A DNA stretch of 64,000 nucleotides from Geobacillus kaustophilus (GTDB lineage Bacteria; Bacillota; Bacilli; Bacillales; Anoxybacillaceae), in the NCBI RefSeq assembly GCF_000948285.1, contig NZ_JYBP01000003.1, positions 3,224,001 through 3,288,000 on the forward strand, read 5' to 3'. The notes beneath the pieces are model-generated. The model made no database searches. It was not told the origin of the DNA and saw only the letters and a list, made by a program, of their open reading frames with translations. Shown here one piece after another: positions 55,030-64,000 of the stretch. Every line of letters begins with the position of its first letter. Within the stretch, counting starts at the first letter, position 1. Made by a program: the position numbers and the translations under genes.

Positions 55030-56523
55030 TTACGGCAAAAAATCGCCAAAATGTCCAAACTGGGCGAGCACATCGTAAGCCAGCCCCGGCGCCCAGCCGA
55101 TCGCCAACGTTCCGAGCGCGCAAAGGACGACGGCGGTCGACAGCCCGGCCGGCAGCCGTCTGAGCGGCGCGGTGAACGTCGGACGGAAAAAGAGCTGGAC
55201 GATCAAATTGAAATAATACACGTACGAGATGACGGTCGTGATGGCCATCACCGCAGCGAGCACGTAATGGCCTGGCTCCGTGACGACAAGGCCGATGAAT
55301 ATATACAGTTTGGCGATAAACCCGGCCGTGCCCGGGATGCCGGCAAGCGAAAGCAAAAACAGCCCGAGCGCCGCAGCCAGCAGCGGGCGGTGGCGGTATA
55401 AACCGGCGAGCCCATCCAAATCATCGGAGCCAGTTTCATTGACAATATGGGCGATAATGGCAAACGCCCCAATGTTCATTAACGTATAGACAAGCAAATA
55501 CATCCAGAGTGAATCGATCATCGCCCACGACATCGCAGCAAACCCGGCGAGCAAGTAGCCGGCGTGGGCGATGCTCGAGTAGGCGAGCAGCCGCTTTAAA
55601 CTCCGCTGCCGAAGCGCCACGACGCTGCCGATGATCATCGTCAGCCCGGCCAATATGGTGATGACCGGCTGCATCGACAAGAGAAGCGACGACGGCTCGC
55701 GCCCTTCAGACGGCGCCGCGGCAAACACCGTCACCAACAAACGGAGAAGAAGAACAAAGCCAGCCGTTTTCGACACGACGGCAAAAAACGCCGTAGCAGG
55801 AACAGGCGCTCCTTCGTATACATCCGGCGCCCACATATGGAACGGAACGGTCGCCAACTTAAACGAAACCCCGATCAACAAAAGAAGAAACGCCAACGCG
55901 AGCATGTACGTCTCGTTCGACTCTTGCAGCCGGCGCGCGATGTCGCCGAGATTCGTCGTTCCCGTCAAGCCGAACACATAACTCATGCCAAACAGCATGA
56001 TGGCGGTGGCGATGCCGCCGTTGATGACATATTTGAGCGCCGCCTCATTCGACGAAGGCGCTGTTTTGCGCAAGCCGGCCAAAATATAGGATGACACCGA
56101 GAGCAGCTCAATGCTTACAAATAATGCAAGCAAGTCGCCGCTTGACGCCGTCATCATCGCCCCAAGCAGGGCAAACAGCATCATATAGGCAAACTCGCCG
56201 CGGTGCGGACTGCCTTCTTTCGGCGCCCATTCGGCCACTAAAAGCAAAGCGAGCGCTCCGCCAGCCAACAAAATGAGCTTGAACGCTTTTGCGAACGCAT
56301 CGAGCCGAAACGTATCATGCAAAATCGACGCCGGCTCGGCCGGGATCATCGCCGCTGTCGCGATCATGGCGAGCACCGCCGACGCCGCGGCGCCCCAAGC
56401 AAGCGGCCGGCGGCTTCGATCACTCGGCAGCGCCAAGTCAATCGCCAACAGCACTATGGCGGCCGCGAGGACGATCCATTCGGGCGCCATCATGCCCCAA
56501 TCGGATTGCCATACATCGTTCAT
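55030..56523 (-). CDS. nuoN: NADH-quinone oxidoreductase subunit N
   Basis: 497 residues, about 14 helices, antiporter-like proton channel of complex I. Conserved LALFVSIELLSVSSYILAG with the key Glu, and LLAYSSIAHAGYLLAG. GGGGGGTGA before ATG 56523. Last nuo gene. Confidence 0.95.
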   Translation of the reverse strand: MNDVWQSDWGMMAPEWIVLAAAIVLLAIDLALPSDRSRRPLAWGAAASAVLAMIATAAMIPAEPASILHDTFRLDAFAKAFKLILLAGGALALLLVAEWAPKEGSPHRGEFAYMMLFALLGAMMTASSGDLLALFVSIELLSVSSYILAGLRKTAPSSNEAALKYVINGGIATAIMLFGMSYVFGLTGTTNLGDIARRLQESNETYMLALAFLLLLIGVSFKLATVPFHMWAPDVYEGAPVPATAFFAVVSKTAGFVLLLRLLVTVFAAAPSEGREPSSLLLSMQPVITILAGLTMIIGSVVALRQRSLKRLLAYSSIAHAGYLLAGFAAMSWAMIDSLWMYLLVYTLMNIGAFAIIAHIVNETGSDDLDGLAGLYRHRPLLAAALGLFLLSLAGIPGTAGFIAKLYIFIGLVVTEPGHYVLAAVMAITTVISYVYYFNLIVQLFFRPTFTAPLRRLPAGLSTAVVLCALGTLAIGWAPGLAYDVLAQFGHFGDFLP

Positions 56524-56527
56524 GTGA

Positions 56528-58087
56528 TCACCCCCCTAGCCCGTTCATCATCGTCTCTACGACGGCCGCAAGCGGCGCGGCCAATAGCTGCGGATAGACG
56601 CCGACGGCCACGATCAACGCGACGAGGATGAACGCCGGCGCCGCTTCTTTCCCTCGCAAGTCGACGGCAGCCCGATGCGCCTCGATCTCCCCCGCCGCCG
56701 GTCTTGAACCCATGACCGCCTCTTTACGGTCGCGGCCGAATGTGATGTCAAGAACAGCCTTGAGCGAGTAGGCGGCAGCCAAAATCAACCCCAGCGCCCC
56801 CACGGCGGCAAGGGCCGGCTTCGTTTGAAACAGCCCGAGAAACGACGTGAATTCACCGACAAATCCCGCCAGCCCCGGCAAACCGAGCAAGGCGAGCGCC
56901 GCTGTGAGCAAATACCCCGAAAAGAGCGGCATCGCTTTCGCCAGTCCGCCAAGCCGGTTGATGTCCGTTGTTCCGATTCGATGAGCAAGTACGCCGACAA
57001 GCGAAAACGACAAGGCCGAGATGAGCCCGTGAGCGACCGATTGAAAGACCGCTCCTTGAATGCCGGCCTCATTCAACGCGCCGAGGCCGATGAGCACAAC
57101 CCCCATATGCGACACGCTCGAGTAGGCGAGCACGCGCTTCAGTTCGCGCTGGCGAAGCGCCAACAGCGCGCCGTACAGCACGTTGATGACGCCAAACACC
57201 GCAATGGCGCCGGCGAATGCGCGGAACTCGTCCGGAAACAAGCCGACCCCGAAGCGAATCATCCCGTACGCCGCGATTTTCAGCAACACCCCGGCATGAA
57301 GCATAACGACCGGCGGCGGCGCTTCGACGTGGACGCGGATGAGCCAGCGGTGGAGCGGAACGGCCGGCAGCTTGACGGCAAACGCCAACAGCAGCCCGCC
57401 AAGCAGCCAACGCCGCCCTTCCCCCGTCAGCGGCGCAATCCATTGTCCTTGGGCAACAGGATTATGTAACATCTCATGGAGCAAGGCAAAGTTCGCTGTT
57501 CCGGTGCGGGCGATGAGCACCGCGATCACGACAAGCAACAAAGCCGAGCCGAGCCCGTTGTACAACAAGTAGCTGTACGCCGCCCGCTCGCGCTCAAATC
57601 CGCCCCACTTGCCGACGAGAAAAAACATGGCGACCAACGTCACCTCTAAAAAGAGGAAAAACCAGACGAAATTGGCGGCGGCAAACACGCCGAGCATGCC
57701 GATCTCGAGCGCCAACAGCCAGAGAAAATACCCTTTTTTCTCCGTTTTGACAAGCATCGACGCCAAAGCCGCCAACGTCGCCAACACCGCAGTCAGAACG
57801 ATAAAGACAAGCGACAGCCCGTCGATGCCGAGCTCATAGCGGATCACATACGCCGCGTCCGTCAAAAATGGCAGGTCAGTAAGCCGCACCCAGTCCTGCG
57901 CTTCATCGAGCCGCTCGAGGCGAAACCCGCGTCCAGACTGGATGAAAGCAAACAACGCCAAAATGAGCGGCGGCACGGTGGCAGCTGTTCCGAGCCATTG
58001 AATCATTCGTGCATCCGTTTTGCGGACAAACATCAGCAACACGATGCCTAACAGCGGCGAAAAGACGAGCAGCGATAAAAACATCAT
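56528..58087 (-). CDS. nuoM: NADH-quinone oxidoreductase subunit M
   Basis: 519 residues, antiporter-like subunit. ANFVWFFLFLEVTLVAMFFLVGKWGG carries the conserved Glu; KRVLAYSSVSHMGVVLIGLGA and KLPAVPLHRWLIRVHVEAPPPVVMLHAGVLLK are family motifs. Overlaps nuoL by 4 bp. Confidence 0.96.
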   Translation of the reverse strand: MMFLSLLVFSPLLGIVLLMFVRKTDARMIQWLGTAATVPPLILALFAFIQSGRGFRLERLDEAQDWVRLTDLPFLTDAAYVIRYELGIDGLSLVFIVLTAVLATLAALASMLVKTEKKGYFLWLLALEIGMLGVFAAANFVWFFLFLEVTLVAMFFLVGKWGGFERERAAYSYLLYNGLGSALLLVVIAVLIARTGTANFALLHEMLHNPVAQGQWIAPLTGEGRRWLLGGLLLAFAVKLPAVPLHRWLIRVHVEAPPPVVMLHAGVLLKIAAYGMIRFGVGLFPDEFRAFAGAIAVFGVINVLYGALLALRQRELKRVLAYSSVSHMGVVLIGLGALNEAGIQGAVFQSVAHGLISALSFSLVGVLAHRIGTTDINRLGGLAKAMPLFSGYLLTAALALLGLPGLAGFVGEFTSFLGLFQTKPALAAVGALGLILAAAYSLKAVLDITFGRDRKEAVMGSRPAAGEIEAHRAAVDLRGKEAAPAFILVALIVAVGVYPQLLAAPLAAVVETMMNGLGG

Positions 58088-59937
58088 AGCCAGTACCCCC
58101 CTGTTAAGGCGAAAATGACGACCAAAATCGCCAATCCGGCCACCGTCACCGCCCCATACGTCTGCACCTGCCCGTTTTGCCCGCGCGACCCAGCCGAGGC
58201 AGCCGCACCGACGATGCCGGCGGCAAGCCGGGCAAGCCCTTCAACGAGGAAGCGGTCGACATACGCCAACAGGCGGCTGATGAATGACACGAGCGCCACA
58301 ACCGTCAAACGGTAGATGTCATCGATATAGTAGTGGCGGCGCAACAGCTCATCGATATACGGAACGCGCGCGGACAGCCAATCGCGCGGCACGGTCCGCT
58401 TCCCGTACATCAGCCAAGCAAGAAGAATCCCGGCAAGCGACAAGGCGGTTGCCATAACGGCGATCCATCCCGGCGCCGCTTCATGATGGTGCGCCCCGTC
58501 GGTCAGCCATTCACCAAGAAACGAACCGAACCAAGGGGTTTGAATGTACCCGGAAGCAACCGACAGCACGCCGAGCACAAGCATTGGCGCCACCATCGAA
58601 GCCGGCGCTTCATGCGCATCCTCATGATGCCGCGCTTTGCCGGCAAAGACGAGGAAAAAGAGCCGGAATATATAAAACGACGTCAACAGCGCGGCAGCGG
58701 CCGCGAGCCAAAAGAGGAGGCGCGGCCCGTTCGTCCAGGCGGCGGCCAAAATTTCATCCTTGCTGAAAAAACCGGCGAATAGCGGAACCCCGCTGATCGA
58801 CAGCGCCCCAATGAGGAATAGCGGAGCAGTCCATGGGAGCCGCCGCCAAAGCCCGCCCATTTCCTCGATGTTTTGCGTACGGACGGCATGAATGACGCTC
58901 CCGGCTGCCAAAAAGAGAAGCGCTTTAAAGAACGCATGCGTCGTCAAATGGAAGATGGCCGCGACATAGCTGCCCGCGCCCAGCGCCAACATCATATAGC
59001 CGAGCTGGCTGACCGTCGAATAGGCGAGGACGCGCTTAATGTCCGTCTGCACCAAGCCGATCGTCGCAGCGAAAATGGCCGTCACCCCGCCGATCGTCGC
59101 CACGGTCATCATGGCTATACGGCTTGCTTCATACAGCGGAAACAATGCCGCCACAAGATACACCCCAGCCGCCACCATCGTCGCGGCGTGGATGAGCGCC
59201 GACACTGGCGTCGGGCCTTCCATCGCGTCCGGAAGCCATGTATGGAGCGGAAATTGCCCCGATTTGCCGATGGCGCCGATGAAAATCGAGATGGCCGCAA
59301 GCGTCGTCATCCCCGGCGACAGCGTGCCGTCGCCGACGGCGCGGAAAATGTCATCGTAATCAAAGCTGTGCGTTTGCCAAAAGAGCAGCATCATGCCGAT
59401 GAAAAAGCCAACATCGCCGATGCGTGTCATGATGAACGCTTTTTTGGCCGCCGCTTTTGCTTCTTCCTTATAGAAGTAAAAACCGATCAGCAAAAACGAC
59501 CCGAGACCGACGAGCTCCCAAAAGATGTACGCCTGCAGCAAATTCGGCGACAGCACAAGACCGAGCATTGCAAACGTAAACAACCCTAAGTACGCATAAA
59601 ACGTCGAAAACCGCTCATCTCCAGCCATGTACCCTTGCGAATACACATGAACGAGCCAGCTGACCAGCGCGACGACGACAAGCATCCAAGCGTTTAGCGC
59701 GGTGACGGAAATCCCGACCGTCAACGTCACGCTGCCTATCGTCATCCATGTCCAATTCGCCTCATACGTCGACCCGCCGAGACGGTCCGCAAGCACGGCG
59801 AGCGCCAAAAGCAAAGATAACAACGTCGCGGCGATGCCGACATAGGCGCTTGCTTGTTTCCATCTCCGTCCGAACAGCAGCAACAGAATGAACGAACCAA
59901 GCGGGAACAGCGGCACAACCCAAGCTAGGTTCATCAT
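58084..59937 (-). CDS. nuoL: NADH-quinone oxidoreductase subunit L
   Basis: 617 residues from ATG 59937 (MMNLAWVVPLFPL), with GAAGGGG upstream. Largest antiporter-like subunit: LQAYIFWELVGLGSFLLIGFYF, GKSGQFPLHTWLPDAMEGPTPVSALIHAATMV, KRVLAYSTVSQLGYMML, and the long C-terminal lateral helix region. Confidence 0.96.
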   Translation of the reverse strand: MMNLAWVVPLFPLGSFILLLLFGRRWKQASAYVGIAATLLSLLLALAVLADRLGGSTYEANWTWMTIGSVTLTVGISVTALNAWMLVVVALVSWLVHVYSQGYMAGDERFSTFYAYLGLFTFAMLGLVLSPNLLQAYIFWELVGLGSFLLIGFYFYKEEAKAAAKKAFIMTRIGDVGFFIGMMLLFWQTHSFDYDDIFRAVGDGTLSPGMTTLAAISIFIGAIGKSGQFPLHTWLPDAMEGPTPVSALIHAATMVAAGVYLVAALFPLYEASRIAMMTVATIGGVTAIFAATIGLVQTDIKRVLAYSTVSQLGYMMLALGAGSYVAAIFHLTTHAFFKALLFLAAGSVIHAVRTQNIEEMGGLWRRLPWTAPLFLIGALSISGVPLFAGFFSKDEILAAAWTNGPRLLFWLAAAAALLTSFYIFRLFFLVFAGKARHHEDAHEAPASMVAPMLVLGVLSVASGYIQTPWFGSFLGEWLTDGAHHHEAAPGWIAVMATALSLAGILLAWLMYGKRTVPRDWLSARVPYIDELLRRHYYIDDIYRLTVVALVSFISRLLAYVDRFLVEGLARLAAGIVGAAASAGSRGQNGQVQTYGAVTVAGLAILVVIFALTGGYWL

Positions 59938-59954
59938 CGTTCCCATCCCCTTCT

Positions 59955-60260
59955 CTAATGTTTCAACGAATTCGCTTCATCGACTTGAACCGTCTTCCGG
60001 CTGCGGTAAAAAGCGATGAGCGCGGCTAAACCGACAGCCGCTTCCGCCGCCGCCACAGCGATCGCAAACAGCGCGAACACGTGCCCGTGAACACTGGGAT
60101 GGGGACTGTATTTGGCAAACGCGACGAAATTGATGTTGACCGCATTCAACATCAGCTCAATGCAGATGAGCACAATGACCGTATTCCGCTTCGTGAGCGC
60201 TCCGTACAGCCCGATGCAAAACAAAATGAGCGCCAGCGCCAAATAAGCCGATAACGTCAT
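59955..60260 (-). CDS. nuoK: NADH-quinone oxidoreductase subunit K
   Basis: 101 residues, three helices. [29 protein letters not shown] carries the conserved membrane Glu; [22 protein letters not shown] holds the second. Overlaps nuoJ by 4 bp. Confidence 0.96.
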   Translation of the reverse strand: MTLSAYLALALILFCIGLYGALTKRNTVIVLICIELMLNAVNINFVAFAKYSPHPSVHGHVFALFAIAVAAAEAAVGLAALIAFYRSRKTVQVDEANSLKH

Positions 60261-60778
60261 TTGTCCCCCGCCTCCTTGCCGTCTTTTTTCGCCAGCACGA
60301 TCGCGCCGATCAAAGCGACAAGTAAAATGACGGACACGATTTCAAACGGAATCGTATAATACGAGTAAAGCAACTTGCCGATCGCTTTAGCGTTGTCGCC
60401 CGAAAGCGCGCTGCCGTCAGTGCCAAAGTCGAGCCGGCGGATGCCGAAGTAGACGGCAAGGCCGAAGGCGATGACGGAGATGGCGGCAACCGCTTTATGC
60501 CAGACGCCGCCAGTCGTTTGGCGCTCCTTCTCATCTCTATGATGGCGCGTCAGCATGATGGCAAACAGCATGATGATCGTGATGGCTCCGGAATAAATGA
60601 GCACTTGCACGACAGCGACGAATTCAGCGGACAACAGCACGTACAGCCCGGCAATGCCTAAAAACGTCATGACAAGAGCGACGACCATGTGGACGACGTT
60701 CGTCAGCTGGAGCATCGTCACTCCCCCGGCAATCGCCGCGAGGGCGAGCAAGAAAAAGGCAATGTCCGTTCCGCTCAC
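60257..60778 (-). CDS. nuoJ: NADH-quinone oxidoreductase subunit J
   Basis: 173 residues, five helices. [44 protein letters not shown] contains the conserved pi-bulge helix. Overlaps nuoI by 4 bp. Confidence 0.95.
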   Translation of the reverse strand: MSGTDIAFFLLALAAIAGGVTMLQLTNVVHMVVALVMTFLGIAGLYVLLSAEFVAVVQVLIYSGAITIIMLFAIMLTRHHRDEKERQTTGGVWHKAVAAISVIAFGLAVYFGIRRLDFGTDGSALSGDNAKAIGKLLYSYYTIPFEIVSVILLVALIGAIVLAKKDGKEAGDK

Positions 60779-61194
60779 GGCTTATTCTCCCTTCTTATGT
60801 TCGTATCATTTTCATCAAGCCAGGCCAAATCTTTATACAGAGCATCGCGGCTGTATTCGGCGAGCTCAAAGTTGTTCGTCATGACAATCGCTTCCGTCGG
60901 GCACACTTCCGTGCACAAATCGCATAAAATGCAAATTTCAAAGTTGATGTTGTACGTCTCAATCACTTTCCCTTTTTTCGCCGGGTCCGGGTGCTTTTTC
61001 CCGGTCAGCTGGATGCATTCGGTCGGGCAAATGTTGACACACTGGTTGCACACGATGCATTTTTCCGGATAAAACTTTTGGATGCCGCGAAACCGATCCG
61101 GGAGCGGGAGCGGTTCGTGCGGGTAATCGTACGTCACTTTTTCGCGCGTCAATTCTTTTAATGTATACGCCAATCCTTTCATCAACCCGATCAT
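60775..61194 (-). CDS. nuoI: NADH-quinone oxidoreductase subunit I
   Basis: 139 residues, ferredoxin-like, with two 4Fe-4S sites: CIVCNQCVNICP and CILCDLCTEVCP. Passes electrons to cluster N2. 113 bp from nuoH, the widest gap in the operon, with a weak GGAGGC/GCCTCC hairpin in it. Confidence 0.96.
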   Translation of the reverse strand: MIGLMKGLAYTLKELTREKVTYDYPHEPLPLPDRFRGIQKFYPEKCIVCNQCVNICPTECIQLTGKKHPDPAKKGKVIETYNINFEICILCDLCTEVCPTEAIVMTNNFELAEYSRDALYKDLAWLDENDTNIRRENKP

Positions 61195-61307
61195 CCGTCT
61201 ACCCCTCTCATGGGAAAATGGCGTTCCGACACGACTTTTGTCCGAAAGAGGAGGCCATGCTCATGGACGGCTGCCTCCTTCCCGGCAAGGCAAGTTGCTT
61301 TGTTCCT

Positions 61308-62309
61308 TTAGAAAAACCACGCCTTGACGACCGCTGTCAGCACAATGTTGACGAGCGAAAGCGGAAGCAGCACTTTCCAGGCGAACTCCATCAGCTGGTC
61401 GGCGCGCACGCGCGGAAATGTGGCGCGAAACCAAATGAGGACGAAAACGACCGCACAAAACTTCAGCGCAAACCAGACCGCGCCAGGAATCCAGCCGAGA
61501 AACGCGACCGGATGCCAGCCGCCGAGAAACAAAATCGTCACGAGCGCCGCCATGGCGAACAAATACACATACTCGGCGAGCATAAAGAACGCCCAACGGA
61601 ACCCGGAATATTCGACATGGAACCCCGCGACCAGCTCGGACTCCGCCTCCGGCAAGTCAAACGGCGTCCTGTTCAACTCGGCCACCGCGGCAATGAGGAA
61701 AATCAAAAAGGCCAGCGGCTGAGCGAAAATGAACCACACGTCTTTTTGCGCTGCAACGATGTCAACCAAATTCATGCTTCCAGCCAAAAGCACGACGCCA
61801 AGCGCCGACATGACGAGCGGAATCTCATAGGAAATCATTTGCGCCGCCGCGCGCATGCCGCCAAGCAGAGCGTATTTGTTGTTCGACGCCCAGCCGCCGG
61901 CGACAACGCCGACGGTCGTCAAGCCGGAGACAGCGATATAATACAGCAGGCCGACGCCGATATCGGCGAACCGGAACGCATCGGTAAACGGCAGCACTGC
62001 CAGCACCATAAACGACGGCGTAAAGGCGATGATTGGCGCCAGCACGTAGAGCGGACGGTCGGCCGCTTTTGGGATCGTGTCTTCTTTCAGCAACAGCTTC
62101 AATACGTCAGCAACGGTTTGCAATAGCCCGAAGCGGCCGCCGACTTGGTTCGGGCCGATGCGCCCTTGCATAAACCCCATCACTTTCCGTTCGGCCAAAA
62201 TGGCGTACGTGACAAACGCGAGCACGACCGCTAACAACAGCGCCCCAAGCCCGAAAAAGAGGGCGATGTTCGACCAGCTTGGTGTGGATTCAAGCCATTG
62301 CTCCATCAT
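61308..62309 (-). CDS. nuoH: NADH-quinone oxidoreductase subunit H
   Basis: 333 residues, eight helices. Quinone-site loop LAERKVMGFMQGRIGPNQVGGRFGLLQ, and ELNRTPFDLPEAESELVAGFHVEYSG. Overlaps nuoD by 4 bp. Confidence 0.97.
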   Translation of the reverse strand: MMEQWLESTPSWSNIALFFGLGALLLAVVLAFVTYAILAERKVMGFMQGRIGPNQVGGRFGLLQTVADVLKLLLKEDTIPKAADRPLYVLAPIIAFTPSFMVLAVLPFTDAFRFADIGVGLLYYIAVSGLTTVGVVAGGWASNNKYALLGGMRAAAQMISYEIPLVMSALGVVLLAGSMNLVDIVAAQKDVWFIFAQPLAFLIFLIAAVAELNRTPFDLPEAESELVAGFHVEYSGFRWAFFMLAEYVYLFAMAALVTILFLGGWHPVAFLGWIPGAVWFALKFCAVVFVLIWFRATFPRVRADQLMEFAWKVLLPLSLVNIVLTAVVKAWFF

Positions 62310-63409
62310 CCGTCGACCTCCCCTAGCACAATGTCAATCGACCCCAAAATGGCGATGACATTGGCCAAGTTTTCTCCTTTGAGCAGCTTCGGGAGTATTT
62401 GCAAGTTGTAAAACGACGGGCGCCGGAATTTGAGGCGGTACGGCTCTTTTTTGCCGTCGCTCGCAATATAGCAGCCGATCTCGCCGCGCGGCGCTTCAAT
62501 GCGGACGAACGTCTCCCCAGGCGGCGCTTTAATGATGCGGGGCACTTTTCCCATGATCGGCCCCTCAGGCGGAAATTGCTCACACGCCTGCTCGATGATG
62601 CGGAGCGACTGTTCGATTTCCGCCATCCGGCATTCATAGCGGGCGAGGCAGTCGCCGCCGTCGCGCACCGGCACGTCAAAATCAAAGCGGTCATAGATCG
62701 AATACGGTTCATCTTTGCGCAAATCCCATTTGACGCCGGTCGACCGCAAGTTGACGCCGCTCAGCGAATAGCTGATCGCCTCTTCTTTCGTATACCTCCC
62801 GACGCCGGTGACGCGCTGGCGGAAAATTTCATTGCCAGTGACAAGCTCATGATAGCCGTGAAGTTTCTCCCGCATGTACGGAACGAACTGCTTCACTTTG
62901 TCAATCCAACCGTCCGGCGCATCCCATTTGACGCCGCCGATGCGCATATAGTTGAACGTCAGCCGTGCTCCAGACAGCTCATTTAATAGATTAATAATCA
63001 TTTCCCGTTCACGGAACGCGTACAAAAACGGGCTCGTCGCGCCAAGGTCAAGCAAGTACGTCCCCCACCAGACGAGATGGCTGGCGATCCGCCCGAGCTC
63101 CATGGCGAGAACGCGCAAATATTCAGCCCGCTCCGGCACTTCAATGCCCATCATCGTTTCGACCGCATGGCAAAGCACGTAGTTGTTCGTCATCGCCGAC
63201 AAGTAGTCCATCCGGTCGGTGTACGGGATGATTTGCGTATATTGCAGCCCTTCGGCAATTTTCTCCGTCCCGCGGTGCAAATAGCCGATGACCGGTGTTG
63301 CTTCTTGAATGATCTCGCCTTCAATTTTCAAAATGAGGCGGAACACCCCGTGCGTGCTCGGGTGTTGAGGGCCGACGTTTAAAATCATTTCTTCTGTGCG
63401 CAGCATCAT
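62306..63409 (-). CDS. nuoD: NADH-quinone oxidoreductase subunit D
   Basis: 367 residues, the hydrogenase-like catalytic subunit at the quinone site. LNVGPQHPSTHGVFRLIL near the N-terminus, YTDRMDYLSAMTNNY, and SPFLYAFREREMIINLLNELSGARLTFNY. Confidence 0.97.
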   Translation of the reverse strand: MMLRTEEMILNVGPQHPSTHGVFRLILKIEGEIIQEATPVIGYLHRGTEKIAEGLQYTQIIPYTDRMDYLSAMTNNYVLCHAVETMMGIEVPERAEYLRVLAMELGRIASHLVWWGTYLLDLGATSPFLYAFREREMIINLLNELSGARLTFNYMRIGGVKWDAPDGWIDKVKQFVPYMREKLHGYHELVTGNEIFRQRVTGVGRYTKEEAISYSLSGVNLRSTGVKWDLRKDEPYSIYDRFDFDVPVRDGGDCLARYECRMAEIEQSLRIIEQACEQFPPEGPIMGKVPRIIKAPPGETFVRIEAPRGEIGCYIASDGKKEPYRLKFRRPSFYNLQILPKLLKGENLANVIAILGSIDIVLGEVDG

Positions 63410-64000
63410 TCACACCTCCGCATCGTACGGCTCATAATCTTTGCGCAGCGGATGCCCGACCCATTGTTCGCCCAGAAAGATGCGGATCAAGTTCGGGTGG
63501 CCGCGGAAACGGATGCCAAGCAAATCGTACGCTTCGCACTCCGGCCAGTTCGCCCCAGGCCAAAGCGGAACGAGCGAATCGATTTCCGGATTGTCGCGCT
63601 CGATTTTGACTTTCAGCGCCACCGGCTGCCGGTTCGGGTATGAGTACAAATGGACGTACACTTCCATATGGGTCTGAAAATCGGTGCCGTGCAGCTCGGA
63701 CAAATAATCAAACCGAAGCTGTTCATTGTATTTCAAAAACTCGGCGACTTTGTAGTACGCCTCTTTTTTCACGACAAGCGTCGGCATGTCTTTCGCGAGC
63801 CGATTGATGTACGCGTCCTCAAGCACATCCGGCCCGAGATGCTCATGAATGACGCGGACATATTTCTCAAGCAGCGGATCGTTCGGCGACGGAGCGGCAG
63901 ACCGTCCGGTCCCTCCGTCAGTTTCTTCGGCCTTCGCCCGGGCGGCCGCTGCCGCTTTTTGTTTCGCTCCCTCATCGTCAGCGCCGCCTTGTTGCTTCGC
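63410..64000 (-). CDS. nuoC: NADH-quinone oxidoreductase subunit C, 5' end outside window
   Basis: The last 196 residues are visible. The 30-kDa domain contains LSELHGTDFQTHMEVYVHLYSYPNRQPVALKV, DNPEIDSLVPLWPGANWPECEAYDLLGIRFRGHPNLIRIF and the tail HPLRKDYEPYDAEV. The open frame continues to 64000 through an Ala/Lys/Glu-rich low-complexity stretch (AKQKAAAAARAKAEE). It is therefore a long NuoC with a charged N-terminal extension, common in Bacillaceae; the apparent start at 63826 is internal. Confidence 0.95.
   Translation of the reverse strand, partial: AKQQGGADDEGAKQKAAAAARAKAEETDGGTGRSAAPSPNDPLLEKYVRVIHEHLGPDVLEDAYINRLAKDMPTLVVKKEAYYKVAEFLKYNEQLRFDYLSELHGTDFQTHMEVYVHLYSYPNRQPVALKVKIERDNPEIDSLVPLWPGANWPECEAYDLLGIRFRGHPNLIRIFLGEQWVGHPLRKDYEPYDAEV

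Noticed and set aside
56825-57469. Long plus-strand open frames across nuoL/M/N, mbl, flhP and ggt
   Set aside because: They are shadows of high-GC minus-strand genes, with arginine/histidine-rich nonsense composition and no ribosome sites.
1-64000. tRNA, rRNA, riboswitch or CRISPR
   Set aside because: No cloverleaf, rRNA core motif, known riboswitch motif or spaced repeats were recognised by eye on either strand; a covariance-model scan was not possible.

Overview
The window reads as a chromosomal segment of a thermophilic Bacillaceae bacterium, most likely Geobacillus or a close relative. The evidence is the Bacillus-type neighbourhood murA–spoIID–spoIIQ … spoIIID–mbl–flhO–flhP–fabZ, an 11-subunit nuo operon without nuoE/F/G, strong GGAGG-type ribosome sites, and TTG/GTG starts (rmlA, murA, spoIIID). 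Core genes are GC-rich. The polysaccharide region (about 1–25 kb) is patchily AT-rich, which suggests transfer and assembly from several sources. Almost everything is on the minus strand.

1–34.5 kb is a Wzx/Wzy-type exopolysaccharide locus, read right to left. It starts with the tyrosine-kinase control module (ywqC, ywqD, ywqE-like phosphatase). An LCP ligase gene and an SGNH hydrolase gene lie between ywqD and the phosphatase. Then come galU, an EpsC/CapD dehydratase, a PglC-type priming sugar transferase, an SDR, a GT4, UDP-glucose dehydrogenase, UDP-glucuronate 4-epimerase, a Wzy polymerase, a GT2, a HAD phosphatase-like protein, a UbiA-like membrane protein, a Wzx flippase, and rmlA-C-B-D for dTDP-rhamnose. 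A polymer with rhamnose and (galact)uronic acid is implied.

This locus is riddled with mobile DNA. There is one complete ISBst12-like IS66 (14392–16004, 8-bp target duplication), a second copy cut by the window start, and a different IS66 (6600–8494, 8-bp duplication). The different IS66 sits inside an older IS66 remnant and itself carries a TA-flanked palindromic insert. There is also an intact ISL3 element (1347–2681), two tandem IS110 copies (25994–29103) inserted at codon 2–3 of galU, and IS630 and IS4/5-type remains. Broken cargo includes a second wzy, a beta-helix protein, an unknown gene split by ISL3, and a coiled-coil gene with an in-frame TAG.

34.5–43 kb holds core and sporulation genes: an Asp/Asn-rich lipoprotein, fabZ, an EpuA-like protein, flhP, flhO, mbl, spoIIID, a BsuPI-type protein, a two-gene chromate transporter and a cytoplasmic gamma-glutamyltransferase. 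43–48.5 kb is a peptide ABC transporter operon (B-C-binding protein-D-F) running into ggt. At 48.6 kb a 157-bp MITE carries the ISL3 element's ends. 48.9–54.7 kb holds an Lrp regulator, spoIIQ, spoIID, murA, ywmB and ywzB. 55–64 kb is nuoN-M-L-K-J-I-H-D-C, with nuoC running off the edge.

No rRNA, tRNA or CRISPR array was seen. The points most worth a second look are the chromosomal RE–LE junction made by the tandem IS110 copies (a possible bridge-RNA promoter context), the loss of galU's own start and ribosome site to that insertion, the hairpin-rich 244-bp insert, the ISL3-derived MITE, and the HAD–UbiA-like pair in the polysaccharide locus.
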